Below are positions 1 through 7,157 of a stretch of 18,274 nucleotides of DNA, one piece after another. Numbering within the stretch: position 1 is the stretch's first letter; each line of letters starts with the position of its first letter. The position numbers and the translations under genes were made by a program. The notes under the pieces were generated by a model, which was not told the origin of the DNA, did no database searches, and saw nothing but the letters and a program-made list of their open reading frames with translations. This DNA comes from Methanobrevibacter sp. (GTDB lineage: Archaea; Methanobacteriota; Methanobacteria; Methanobacteriales; Methanobacteriaceae), in NCBI GenBank assembly GCA_009777005.1, contig WRMT01000015.1, forward strand, positions 1-18,274. The letters run 5' to 3'.

Positions 1-840
1 AGACTCGGAAGTGTTGTGGAGAGTGTGTGTTTTTCTCCTGATGGTAAGTATATTGCTTCAGGAGGAGGATATGGGGATAGGACTGTTCGTGTTTGGAACT
101 GTGAAAGACCTGATGAAAGTCCCAAGATACTAACTGGACACACAAGTTATATGGAGGGTGTGTGTTTTTCTCCTGATGGTAAGTATATTGCTTCAGGATC
201 ATGGGATAATACGGTTCGTGTTTGGAACTGTGAAAGACCTGATGAAAGTCCCAGGATACTAATGGGACACACAAGTACTGTGTATAATGTGTGTTTTTCC
301 CGTGATGGTAAGTATATTGCTTCAGCAGATGATAAGACGGTTCGTGTTTGGAACTGTGAAAGACCTGATGAAAGTCCACGGATACTAACGGGACACACAA
401 GTTATGTGAAGAGTGTGTGTTTTTCCCCTGATGATAAGTATATTGCTTCAGGATCATGGGATAGGACGGTTCGTGTTTGGAATCTGGAAACAAATGAAAA
501 AACACAAAACCCCATAATACTGTTAAACACAGAAGAAAGGATACGGTCCTGTGATTTTTCAAATAACAATCAACAAATAACAGCAGAAGGACATTCTGGT
601 CAGGTATTGCTTTATTCAATTGAAAACTTAAAACAGGGAATAGCTATTTCAACAGCTCTTCGAGATGAAGATAACAATCTTATCATTAGATGTAGCTATT
701 GTGCAAAAACTATTCATACTATAAAAAAAGAAGATTTAGGAACAACTATTCAATGTCCTCATTGCAAGAAAAAATTAAAAGTTAACGAATTCACTGCAGG
801 TTCTATAGCTATTGAAGATGAAATTGATAAAAATAAATAA
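1..840 (+). CDS. WD40-repeat protein with C-terminal zinc ribbon (5' end outside window)
   Basis: The frame is open from base 1 and the first residues already belong to a WD repeat, so the true start lies upstream; the GTG at 16 is not convincing. Four repeat units carry the core VCFSPDGKYIASGSWD followed by VRVWNCERPDESP and end in GHTS, the GH...WD blade signature of a beta-propeller. Unit starts at 25, 160, 289 and 415 give steps of 135, 129 and 126 bases, and the DNA copies are nearly identical. A more diverged blade follows, then a tail with two CxxC pairs (CSYC and CPHC, about 665-770) that should bind one zinc ion. WD40 propellers are protein-binding scaffolds; in prokaryotes they often form the sensor end of signalling or immune proteins whose effector domain is N-terminal and would be off-window. 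The 3' end overlaps the TraB-like pseudogene by about 23 bases. Domain call is firm; role is unknown. Confidence 0.85.
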   Translation, partial: RLGSVVESVCFSPDGKYIASGGGYGDRTVRVWNCERPDESPKILTGHTSYMEGVCFSPDGKYIASGSWDNTVRVWNCERPDESPRILMGHTSTVYNVCFSRDGKYIASADDKTVRVWNCERPDESPRILTGHTSYVKSVCFSPDDKYIASGSWDRTVRVWNLETNEKTQNPIILLNTEERIRSCDFSNNNQQITAEGHSGQVLLYSIENLKQGIAISTALRDEDNNLIIRCSYCAKTIHTIKKEDLGTTIQCPHCKKKLKVNEFTAGSIAIEDEIDKNK

Positions 841-1565
841 TTTTAATGATTCAGTAGCTAATGAAACAAAATCACCTGAAGAAAATTATAATAAAAATTT
901 AGAAATTGATGATTTTGAAAACTTACAAAAAGGTTTAACCATTATAGGAATAGAACACAATTCTCAAAAAAGTATTGATGAAGTTAAAAAAAGCTATTCA
1001 TGCTCAAAATCCTGAAGTAATAGCTATTGAACTTGATGAAGAGAGATATAATTATTTAACTGGAAATGAATCTTATCTTAAAAATAAAGTAAATGATTAT
1101 ATTAATTTTATAAATAATTTTGTTTTAAATCACCTTGATAATAGTGATGAGATGAAAGCTACAATTGAAGTAGCTAATGAGATTGATGCTAAAATAGCTT
1201 TAATTGATAGAGATATCCTAATTCCAATTTATAAATTTTTAAATGATTTAAGCAAGATTAAAGAAGTTAAGTTAATAATGAAGCTAGATTCTTTAGCTAA
1301 TGAACAGGGATATTCTTTTGAAAAATTAGAAGAATTATTTAAAGAATTTTCACCTTCTCTATATGAAGAAAATTTTATTAAAAAAACAAACGCATTCATA
1401 GCTAAAAAGCTACTTGAGCTTGAAGAGGAAAATGTTATTGCTGTTGTTAGTGCTATAAGAAAGGAAGGCATTCAATATTATTTAGACGATCCTGATGAGA
1501 TACCTCCAATGGATGTGCTTCTGGATTCTGAGAAAACTAAGAAGAAAGGATTTTTTAAAAGATAA
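818..1565 (+). pseudogene. TraB/PrgY-family protein, frameshifted and truncated
   Basis: Two overlapping frames together spell a TraB/PrgY-like domain. The first (ATG at 818, or TTG at 812) reads GLTIIGIEHNSQKSIDEVKK and stops at 1015. The second continues after a run of seven A at 986-992 with AIHAQNPEVIAIELDEERY and later ALIDRDI, then ends at 1565. Removing one A restores V-K-K-A-I-H-A-Q-N-P, so a single-base insertion in the A tract explains the break. The first GxxH motif of the family survives as GIEH, but the second, usually GAGH after VVAVV, reads SAIR. The hydrophobic C-terminal half of the usual longer TraB proteins is absent; the frame ends in a Lys-rich tail. The start has no clear Shine-Dalgarno and lies inside the WD40 gene. 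The lost motif and missing C-terminus suggest real decay, although the frameshift alone could be a sequencing error. Confidence 0.7.
986..992 (+). other. A7 homopolymer, site of the TraB frameshift
   Basis: Seven A residues join the two TraB frames. Upstream codons read GTT AAA AAA AGC; the downstream frame needs GTT AAA AAA GCT, so the tract is one base too long. A -1 slip would not restore the frame; a +1 shift or loss of one A would. Confidence 0.6.
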
Positions 1566-1695
1566 ACCCTAATAAGATAATCATATCCTCTTTAAAAATG
1601 GAAGATATAGACATTAAGCTGTTTTCAACCTTAAGCAATTTTGTTAAAAATAGTTTTAAAATGATTTATTACTACATTAATTTAAAACTTAAAAA

Positions 1696-1763
1696 TTAGC
1701 TATTTTCCTTAAAAAACATTTTTATTCGATTATAATTTATTTAAAACTTATTAAAATAGCTAA
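1696..1763. repeat. Inverted repeat with perfect 11-base arms
   Basis: TTAGCTATTTT at 1696-1706 is the exact reverse complement of AAAATAGCTAA at 1753-1763, with 46 bases between. It lies downstream of the TraB pseudogene. It could fold in RNA, or simply reflect the local abundance of TAGCTA. Confidence 0.5.
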
Positions 1764-2230
1764 TCCCACTTATAATTAAATTACAATTTCAAAAAATTCT
1801 TTTTATCACATATTTTAAAAAGCATTGACTTTGAAAAAAATGGTGAAGAGAGTATTGTTTATTCATGGAGAAAATATTTGTCAAATCCAATAGCTAAGCT
1901 ATTTTTATTTTGAAATCTGATAATAATATTATTGCTATTTCTACTGGAATTATTGAAGGTGAAGAGTTTGTAAAAAATGTGATAAAAAGATTGTGTCAAG
2001 GTTTGCCTCTCAAAAAAAATATGAGCAAAATATTTCATAATTATGATATAAAATTCATAATTATAATATATATTTCCTATAAATATGTTTTTTTTGATGC
2101 AATATTTGATTAAAAATAAATTATTTAATAAGCCTACCCTAAATATATTTCATAAAGTAAATTTATAGGAGGTATATAGTCCAGTTATATTATTAAAGAA
2201 AGAAAATTGAGGAAACAACTTTCAATTCCT

Positions 2231-2278
2231 AATAGCTAAGTTTTTGACTCTCGCAGGTAAATTTGAGACTAAGCTATT
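2231..2278. repeat. Inverted repeat AATAGCTAAG / CTAAGCTATT
   Basis: Arms of 10 bases at 2231-2240 and 2269-2278 pair with one mismatch around a 28-base loop. They lie about 125 bases upstream of the DUF2283 gene. The role is unknown. Confidence 0.4.
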
Positions 2279-2392
2279 TATTGATTAAAAATAGGATATT
2301 TTCATCAAGTATATGAAAAATATTATACTTGTATTATAATTTTCATTGTAAATTTAAAAGAAATAAGAATAATTACAACTCATCCTGAAATG

Positions 2393-2398
2393 AGGAGG
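2393..2398 (+). promoter_or_regulatory. Strong Shine-Dalgarno of the DUF2283 gene
   Basis: AGGAGG lies 5 bases upstream of the ATG at 2404 and fixes that start. It matches the archaeal 16S 3' end. Confidence 0.8.
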
Positions 2399-2403
2399 AT
2401 ATA

Positions 2404-2778
2404 ATGGAAATACTTAATCAAAAATTAAACTATAACTATGATGCATTAGCTGATGTTTTATACATTTATGTTGTCAATTTTTCTGAAGGTGAAGAAGCTA
2501 TTGAGTTAAATCCTAACATGTATCTTACTATTGATGAAGAAGCTATTCCTTCTGCTATTGAAATATTAGATGCTTCAAAAATATTAGAAACTACTAAATT
2601 TAGTTTAAAAAGAATTCAAAAAATTCATTTAAAAATTTCTATTAATAAAAATGATATAAGGGTTAATTGTTCTTTGAAAATTCCAGTACATAATAATGAA
2701 TTATTAAAATCAACTAATGACACAATTATTAATGATTTGAATTTGCCTGAACTAGAAGCTAAGTTAGTAATGACCTAA
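2404..2778 (+). CDS. DUF2283-family protein with C-terminal extension
   Basis: A 124-residue protein. Residues about 8-60 match the DUF2283 pattern: NYDALADVLYIYV, an acidic segment, then SAIEILDASKIL, corresponding to the family's D-x-L-Y-I and G-x-E-I-L-D-A-S motifs. DUF2283 proteins are small, of unknown function, and often lie near toxin-antitoxin genes. About 60 residues follow the domain (SLKRIQKIHLKISINKND onwards) that I do not recognise and that are longer than the usual 60-80-residue family member. The start is well supported by AGGAGG at 2393. The gene is convergent with a vapBC-like module and its stop overlaps the end of the truncated toxin frame by 4 bases, so the C-terminal region may border an old deletion. 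Confidence 0.75.
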   Translation: MEILNQKLNYNYDALADVLYIYVVNFSEGEEAIELNPNMYLTIDEEAIPSAIEILDASKILETTKFSLKRIQKIHLKISINKNDIRVNCSLKIPVHNNELLKSTNDTIINDLNLPELEAKLVMT

Positions 2779-2879
2779 TAATTGTAAACTTTTTCACTAG
2801 ATTCTAAAGTAGCTCGATTGTAATTATCCTGCTTCTTTAAAGACAAAGATATTATAAAATTCGCATCTAAAAATATCAT
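2775..2879 (-). pseudogene. VapC-like PIN toxin remnant (N-terminus only)
   Basis: On the minus strand an ATG overlaps the antitoxin stop as TAATG (2881-2877), the tight translational coupling usual for vapBC. The frame reads MIFLDANFIISLSLKKQDNY and stops after 34 residues. MIFLDANF is the typical first strand of a PIN-domain ribonuclease, with the first metal-binding Asp in LDA. A full VapC has about 130 residues and three or four acidic residues; the rest is absent, and the sequence runs directly into the convergent DUF2283 gene. No nuclease activity is expected. The assignment rests on the motif and on the coupling to a vapB-like gene. Confidence 0.65.
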
Positions 2880-3190
2880 TATTTCCACTTTCTAATTCTA
2901 GCATCATTCACGGTTTCAACTACATTAAATCCTTTTAGTGCTTCCATTATGCCAACAATAGAATTTGACTCATTTTCTGTTGGATTAGGATTAAATGTAT
3001 CTTTATTAACTATTTTTATTTTTCCGTTAGTTAATCTTTCTATTCTTTCAAAAACAGCTTTTTTGTTATGAATTTCTTTTTTTAATATGTCATTAACTAT
3101 TTTTTCTTTGGTTGTGCCATTATTTTTTGCTATTTTACTGATGGCTATAAATAAATCAGGTTCAATATTTATTTTTGTAGCATTTGCCAT
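2877..3190 (-). CDS. VapB-like antitoxin (copy 1), toxin truncated
   Basis: A 103-residue protein ending at the stop codon at 2879-2881. The N-terminus (KINIEPDLFIAISKIAKNNG followed by TTKEKIVNDILKKEI) has the strand-helix-helix spacing of small ribbon-helix-helix antitoxins. The C-terminal half carries NKDTFNPNP, shared with the second antitoxin at 15775-16050, and would be the toxin-binding part. AGGAG at 3196-3200, five bases upstream of the ATG, fixes the start. The next frame downstream starts as a PIN toxin but is only 34 residues long, so this antitoxin has no working partner in place. It may be a relic, may neutralise a related toxin elsewhere, or may act only as a repressor. The family assignment is by pattern and paralogy. 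Confidence 0.75.
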
Positions 3191-3195
3191 AATAT

Positions 3196-3200
3196 CTCCT
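3196..3200 (-). promoter_or_regulatory. Shine-Dalgarno of vapB-like copy 1
   Basis: AGGAG on the minus strand, 5 bases before the ATG ending at 3190. It decides the start. Confidence 0.7.
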
Positions 3201-3389
3201 TAAGTTAATATAGTTTAATAATAATATTTTTTCTCCTCGTGTTAATACATGCCGATAATAATATTTTTAAAATTTTTTTGATTGGAGATTTTCCAAAAAC
3301 CTAAGTCGATTATTACATTTTAATAATTATTTTAATAGAATTTATAGTTTATATAACTAATTTTTATAAAAACATTAATTAAAAATTTT

Positions 3390-3395
3390 AAAAAA
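3390..3395 (-). terminator. T6 tract downstream of sepS
   Basis: A TTTTTT run on the minus strand 17 bases after the sepS stop, with further T-rich sequence beyond. Archaeal RNA polymerase stops at such tracts, but the region is so AT-rich that the call is tentative. Confidence 0.35.
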
Positions 3396-3411
3396 CAGTT
3401 TTTAGATAATT

Positions 3412-5061
3412 TCATTTAGGTTTTAAACTTACAGTAGAAAAAATTGGACCTCTTATATCAATCAACTTGTTTTCATTATTTATATAATTCATAGCTAGAT
3501 CATCTAATCTTAAATTTACATCAGAAAGAGATCTGGCTATAGTAGACCTATGAACTAAGGTCGTTTCACTACTTAAAATAGCTTCCTCAATTTTATAAGC
3601 AATTTCAGCAGCTAAAGAATCTAAATACCTTATTCCTGTTGGAATTCCTTTTTGAGTAGCTTCGAAAAGGATTTGTTCTTCTTTGTTTTGATCTTTATAA
3701 GTAGCTAATTCTTCTTCAGAATAGTTGTTTATTTTATCTTCAATTTCTTTTGGAATTCCTAAAATATTTCCATCATGAATATAAATATGATTTAAGGCAG
3801 CTGGACCAAGTAATTTAGTATTTTCTTCTTTTTCAATAGCTTCAACCACAATTTCATTATTTAAAAATTCTCCTTCAAAAATTTTAAAATTACATGGAGA
3901 AGTTGTGTCTTTATTTTCCCTCCAAGTAGCTAAAATTTTCTTCATTAAAGTTTTTCCAATATCTGTAACAGGATAATAATTATAATTAAGCATTGTAGCT
4001 ATTTCTCTATCAGATAAGCTTAATTTTTTATATATTTGAGGATAAACCATTTCACGAATATCTTCTACTTGATTTAAAATCATAGCTATTCTTTCAACGC
4101 CAAGACCCAAATTCATGACTTCTTTATCTATTTTATATTTTGAAAGAGCTATTGGAGAGTAAAGTCCGAATGTAGCTATTTCTACCCAATCCTTTAGTTT
4201 TGGGTGATATGCATAAACTTCTGTTTGTGTTTGTGGAATATAGTACTTAGATTTCTTTTCATCTGGAATAAATTTAAACTTAGAAAATCCAAAGTACTCT
4301 AATAATGCAACTGAAACTGCTTTACCTGTATCTAAACTTACTTCATCATCAACTATTACACAAGAAGCTGAATGATAAGTCATTAAATGACTAGCATCTT
4401 CTTTTTGCTCTCTTCTAAAACATCGATCAATTGAAAATAACTTTAAAGGAGTTTTAGATTTTTTAGATAAGTTTTCAAGTGAAATAAACCAACCTGATGT
4501 CATGTGAGACCTTAAAGTAGTGTTAGTAGCTATAGGGTCAAGTTCTTTTATTTCTGGAAAAACTTTCTCAAGAACTAGCAAACCTTCTTCATTTGAAAGT
4601 TCTAATGCATCAGCTACCTCTAAAACTAAATCATCACCATCTAAATATCCTTTTTTATATCCTCTAAAAACATCTTTTAATAAATCAAAGTGTTTATCAG
4701 TAGGTGAAAATCCTAAGTTCTTAATAGATTCTATTTTATCTATTCCAATTCCAATATCTGGTCGTGGAAGTCCAGCTAAATAAAAACATCGATCTAAAAC
4801 TGCAGGAGCTTCTGGACCAAATTGACTATAAATATGAGTTTTATCAATGAATAATGGATTGATAATTTCATCAAATCCTAATCTAAGATAAGCTTCTCGT
4901 AAATTAGCTATTGTGTCAGATAATATGTGAGATTTTCCTAAATTAAATTTTAATCGTGGGTATGCAAAATCAGGGTGCGGCTCTTTAATTGTTTTTTTTG
5001 ATTCTATCCAAGCTTTTTCAAAGTCTTTTTTAGCTAATCTTATAACTTTTTTTTTATCCAA
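3412..5061 (-). CDS. sepS: O-phosphoseryl-tRNA(Cys) synthetase (SepRS)
   Basis: This class II synthetase charges tRNA(Cys) with O-phosphoserine using ATP; SepCysS then converts Sep-tRNA to Cys-tRNA. This is the tRNA-dependent cysteine route of methanogens. The 549-residue length fits the family (about 535-550). Motif 2 is RCFRREQKEDASHLMTYHSA (213-232) and motif 3 is MNLGLGVERIAMIL (316-329). H186, T188, S231 and S233 lie where the phosphoserine pocket has been described in SepRS. The C-terminal half carries the anticodon-recognition region. The start is TTG with GAGGAAG (5069-5075) seven bases upstream; the peptide begins MDKKKVIRLAKKDFEKAW, a normal family N-terminus. The enzyme works as a tetramer in the cytoplasm. 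The gene holds nine TAGCTA palindromes, as expected for native DNA here. The partner SepCysS gene is not in the window. Confidence 0.96.
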   Translation of the reverse strand: MDKKKVIRLAKKDFEKAWIESKKTIKEPHPDFAYPRLKFNLGKSHILSDTIANLREAYLRLGFDEIINPLFIDKTHIYSQFGPEAPAVLDRCFYLAGLPRPDIGIGIDKIESIKNLGFSPTDKHFDLLKDVFRGYKKGYLDGDDLVLEVADALELSNEEGLLVLEKVFPEIKELDPIATNTTLRSHMTSGWFISLENLSKKSKTPLKLFSIDRCFRREQKEDASHLMTYHSASCVIVDDEVSLDTGKAVSVALLEYFGFSKFKFIPDEKKSKYYIPQTQTEVYAYHPKLKDWVEIATFGLYSPIALSKYKIDKEVMNLGLGVERIAMILNQVEDIREMVYPQIYKKLSLSDREIATMLNYNYYPVTDIGKTLMKKILATWRENKDTTSPCNFKIFEGEFLNNEIVVEAIEKEENTKLLGPAALNHIYIHDGNILGIPKEIEDKINNYSEEELATYKDQNKEEQILFEATQKGIPTGIRYLDSLAAEIAYKIEEAILSSETTLVHRSTIARSLSDVNLRLDDLAMNYINNENKLIDIRGPIFSTVSLKPK

Positions 5062-5068
5062 CTTTACA

Positions 5069-5075
5069 CTTCCTC
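5069..5075 (-). promoter_or_regulatory. Shine-Dalgarno supporting the TTG start of sepS
   Basis: GAGGAAG on the minus strand, 7 bases upstream of the TTG at 5061-5059. No ATG start with a comparable site is nearby. Confidence 0.65.
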
Positions 5076-5108
5076 AAAGGAAAACTAAAAAATCCATCAA
5101 TTTAAAAA

Positions 5109-5119
5109 TTAATATTTAA
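5109..5119 (-). promoter_or_regulatory. Possible TATA box of sepS
   Basis: TTAAATATTAA on the minus strand. The usual 26-base spacing predicts a transcript start near 5088, leaving a leader of about 27 bases that includes the Shine-Dalgarno. AT-richness makes this uncertain. Confidence 0.35.
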
Positions 5120-5759
5120 TCTTTCATAATGAATATAAAAAAGTTTTTAATAAATTTAAATCTAATAAGCAGAAAATAAATTTTAATTGTATTTATTTGA
5201 TTTTTTTTATTAAAATAAATTCTATTTTTTCCTATTAAGTATTATCTTGTTTTTAACAAATAAATAATGTACAATTTTATTAATTATATTTATTAAATTT
5301 TATTATTTAGTATTAAATAAGAAAAAAATGAAAATATAGAAAATCATGCCCCCAATATGATAGCTATAGTCGAAAATGGAAAAAACGAAGATAGAGTAGA
5401 TATTAAAAAATATAATCATAAATAAAATGAATAAACATGACTAAAATCTTTGAACTGTGTGAGAAATCTGGTTAATATTTGGAAAAATTGAAAAGGATTT
5501 GAAATCTATTACAAACAAGGATAATGTTAAAGTAATAAAAAAAATAGAATCAGAAGTTAAAATCCAAATTAGAAGAATCTAGATTAGGATTTTAAAGATA
5601 AAAATGAGAAACTATAAGAGAATATATCAAGTTTTCAAAAAAAAAATTATAATTATCGAAATGACAAAAAAGAAAGGGCGTTGTCTAATGAATTAATATT
5701 GTTTTATTTAGCTACAAGATTTTTAATGAGATAATTTTCATGAACCGTCATCTTTGATT
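5120..5759. other. Gene-poor region with possible plus-strand coding debris
   Basis: No intact gene. Two short plus-strand frames look like decayed coding sequence. One, 5463-5582, contains IFGKIEKDLKSITNKDNVKV and has a coiled-coil-like charge pattern. The other, 5588-5734 with one internal stop, contains NDKKERALSNELILFYLATR. I do not recognise a family. On the other strand, 5704-5759 could be the lost C-terminus of the TIR gene (ENYLIKNLVAK before a TAA at 5706-5704). The two readings cannot both be right. Confidence 0.35.
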
Positions 5760-6536
5760 TTAATAAAATTTCTTAAAATTAAAATTCATTAATTCAGGAG
5801 GTATGTCTGTGGTTTCATCAATAATAATTGGAAAGAATTCAAATGAAGGATCCAAATCAAGTCTTTTTAATGCTATAGTATACTCTTGTTTCACATACTC
5901 TGATTCTTTTGCATTATTCGACCAGCAAAGTATGAATAAATCTGACATGTAAATAAGTTCTTCTACTATTTTTTCATGAAAATCTCCAACTTTTGAATCA
6001 ATGAAAAAATCAGTGCCTTTACCTCTAATTCCTTGCAGAGCCTTGAAAGAGTTTGCAATTTTTAAAACCTTATCTTTATCTTCTAATGAAAAGGAAATAA
6101 AAATTTTAGAAGGCCTGTGTATAAATTCCTTTCTTTCTGGCAATATTAATTTACTTATATCTTTTATAAGCTTTTTAAATTCTTTTTCTGGATTAAGATG
6201 TGCATCAATCCAGTGGTTTGGACCTATATAATACTCTATTTCATCTTGTGGTTCAGTACCATCGATATTAAATGAAAGAATAGCTTTATCATTTTTAAAA
6301 GCAAGGAAAATTTCACGTCCTACATCACGTGAATTTTGAGCAAATTTAGAAAAAACTAACACCAATACAGTAGAATGTTTAATAGCTTTATTAATTTGTC
6401 TTGCATAAGAGATTCCACCCGATACATTTCGTGGTGCTATCCAACATTCAATTTTATCCTGTTCAAGTGCATTACATATTGCATCTGCAGTTCGTTTATT
6501 TTCAATAGCATAACTAATAAAAACATCATGATCCAT
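5760..6536 (-). CDS. Double TIR-domain protein
   Basis: A 258-residue protein from the ATG at 6536; an in-frame GTG at 6545 is possible, but GTGAT just upstream of the ATG can serve as ribosome site. TIR 1 starts HDVFISYAIENKRTA (3-17), contains CWIAPRNVSGG (31-41) and SRDVGREIFLAF (69-80), where E75 is at the position of the catalytic Glu of TIR NADases. TIR 2 starts SKIFISFSLEDKD (143-155) and contains ILCWSNNAKESEYVKQEY (202-219) with E218 at the equivalent place. TIR domains either hydrolyse NAD+ or make cyclic ADP-ribose signals in defence, or act as interaction modules. No separate sensor domain is present. The gene lies between sepS and tfrA, apparently inserted into a conserved pair, and contains no TAGCTA palindrome, unlike its neighbours. 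The stop directly after FKKFY may be a frameshift scar. Confidence 0.85.
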   Translation of the reverse strand: MDHDVFISYAIENKRTADAICNALEQDKIECWIAPRNVSGGISYARQINKAIKHSTVLVLVFSKFAQNSRDVGREIFLAFKNDKAILSFNIDGTEPQDEIEYYIGPNHWIDAHLNPEKEFKKLIKDISKLILPERKEFIHRPSKIFISFSLEDKDKVLKIANSFKALQGIRGKGTDFFIDSKVGDFHEKIVEELIYMSDLFILCWSNNAKESEYVKQEYTIALKRLDLDPSFEFFPIIIDETTDIPPELMNFNFKKFY

Positions 6537-6545
6537 AAATATCAC

Positions 6546-7129
6546 TTACAATCTAATAAGTTAAATGTTATTATAATATTATTTAATTAAACATATAACT
6601 ATTTGTTTGAAATTCATTAAGAAATCAACCGGAAAAAACTCTTTTTTTTCCCAATATTTTACTCATTAGCTATAGCTATGTTCTTTTTTTAAAAAATAGT
6701 AAAAATATATTAAACTTAAATTTTAAAATTATATGCTAATTTTCACTCAATTTAATATTGTCAAAAATTACCTTTTAAAAAAAATATCATATGTAATATA
6801 TTTCTTGATTAGGTTATATGTTTCTCACAAGAATATGTTTTCTGATATCTATTTTAATATAGTCATAAACGGGAAAATTGTAATTATTCTTTTGTGAAAA
6901 TATCATTTAATTCCTAATAAACACGTGTATAATAGTTTTAATTTTAAAAATAAATATTAATAATTTTATTATTAAAAAAATAGAAAATATATTAAATTAA
7001 ATTTAAAAATAATTGAATTTTAAGATTTTAAAAAATTACCATTAATTAAAAACTTTATTTTCAGGACTATTATATGATGAAAATTTTTGACAAATCAATT
7101 TTACTAAAAGTGAGAATAATCTAAAAAGA
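6546..7129. other. Intergenic region upstream of tfrA and the TIR gene
   Basis: About 580 AT-rich bases between divergent genes. I see no gene. A perfect 12-base palindrome, TAGCTATAGCTA, lies at 6667-6678. The rest shows only poly-A/T stretches. Confidence 0.6.
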
Positions 7130-7137
7130 TTTATAAA
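7130..7137 (+). promoter_or_regulatory. Possible TATA box of tfrA
   Basis: TTTATAAA is centred about 24 bases before the tfrA ATG, so transcription would begin at or next to the start codon. This fits the absence of a Shine-Dalgarno upstream of the ATG and suggests a leaderless mRNA. Confidence 0.4.
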
Positions 7138-7157
7138 ATTAAGTCTAAAATAATAGT

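Larger units (their letters stand above)
1566..2403. other. Gene-poor AT-rich region with small remnants and inverted repeats
   Basis: No convincing gene is present. Between about 1825 and 2113 short frames look like coding debris: one piece reads EESIVYSWRKYLSNPIAKLF and stops near 1910, and another frame then reads NNIIAISTGIIEGEEFVKNV before running into a low-complexity hydrophobic end at 2113. I cannot assign either to a family. A strong Shine-Dalgarno-like AGGAGG at 2167-2172 is followed by no usable start codon. Two inverted repeats built on TAGCTA are listed separately. Confidence 0.5.

Noticed and set aside
986..992. Programmed -1 frameshift at the A7 run in the TraB gene
   Set aside because: The downstream frame is +1 relative to the upstream one, so a -1 slip would not join them.
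1910..2113. Plus-strand 67-residue frame as a real gene
   Set aside because: Start codon TTG without ribosome site and a low-complexity Ile/Tyr/Phe end; treated as coding debris.
2140..2290. Possible small RNA or tRNA-like fold around the TAGCTA inverted repeat
   Set aside because: No tRNA arms or conserved boxes could be found; the fold rests on one 10-base stem only.
4520..4783. Plus-strand frame opposite sepS (and similar frames opposite tfrA-like, STAND and TIR genes)
   Set aside because: Antisense shadows of well-supported genes; Ser-rich composition without any motif.
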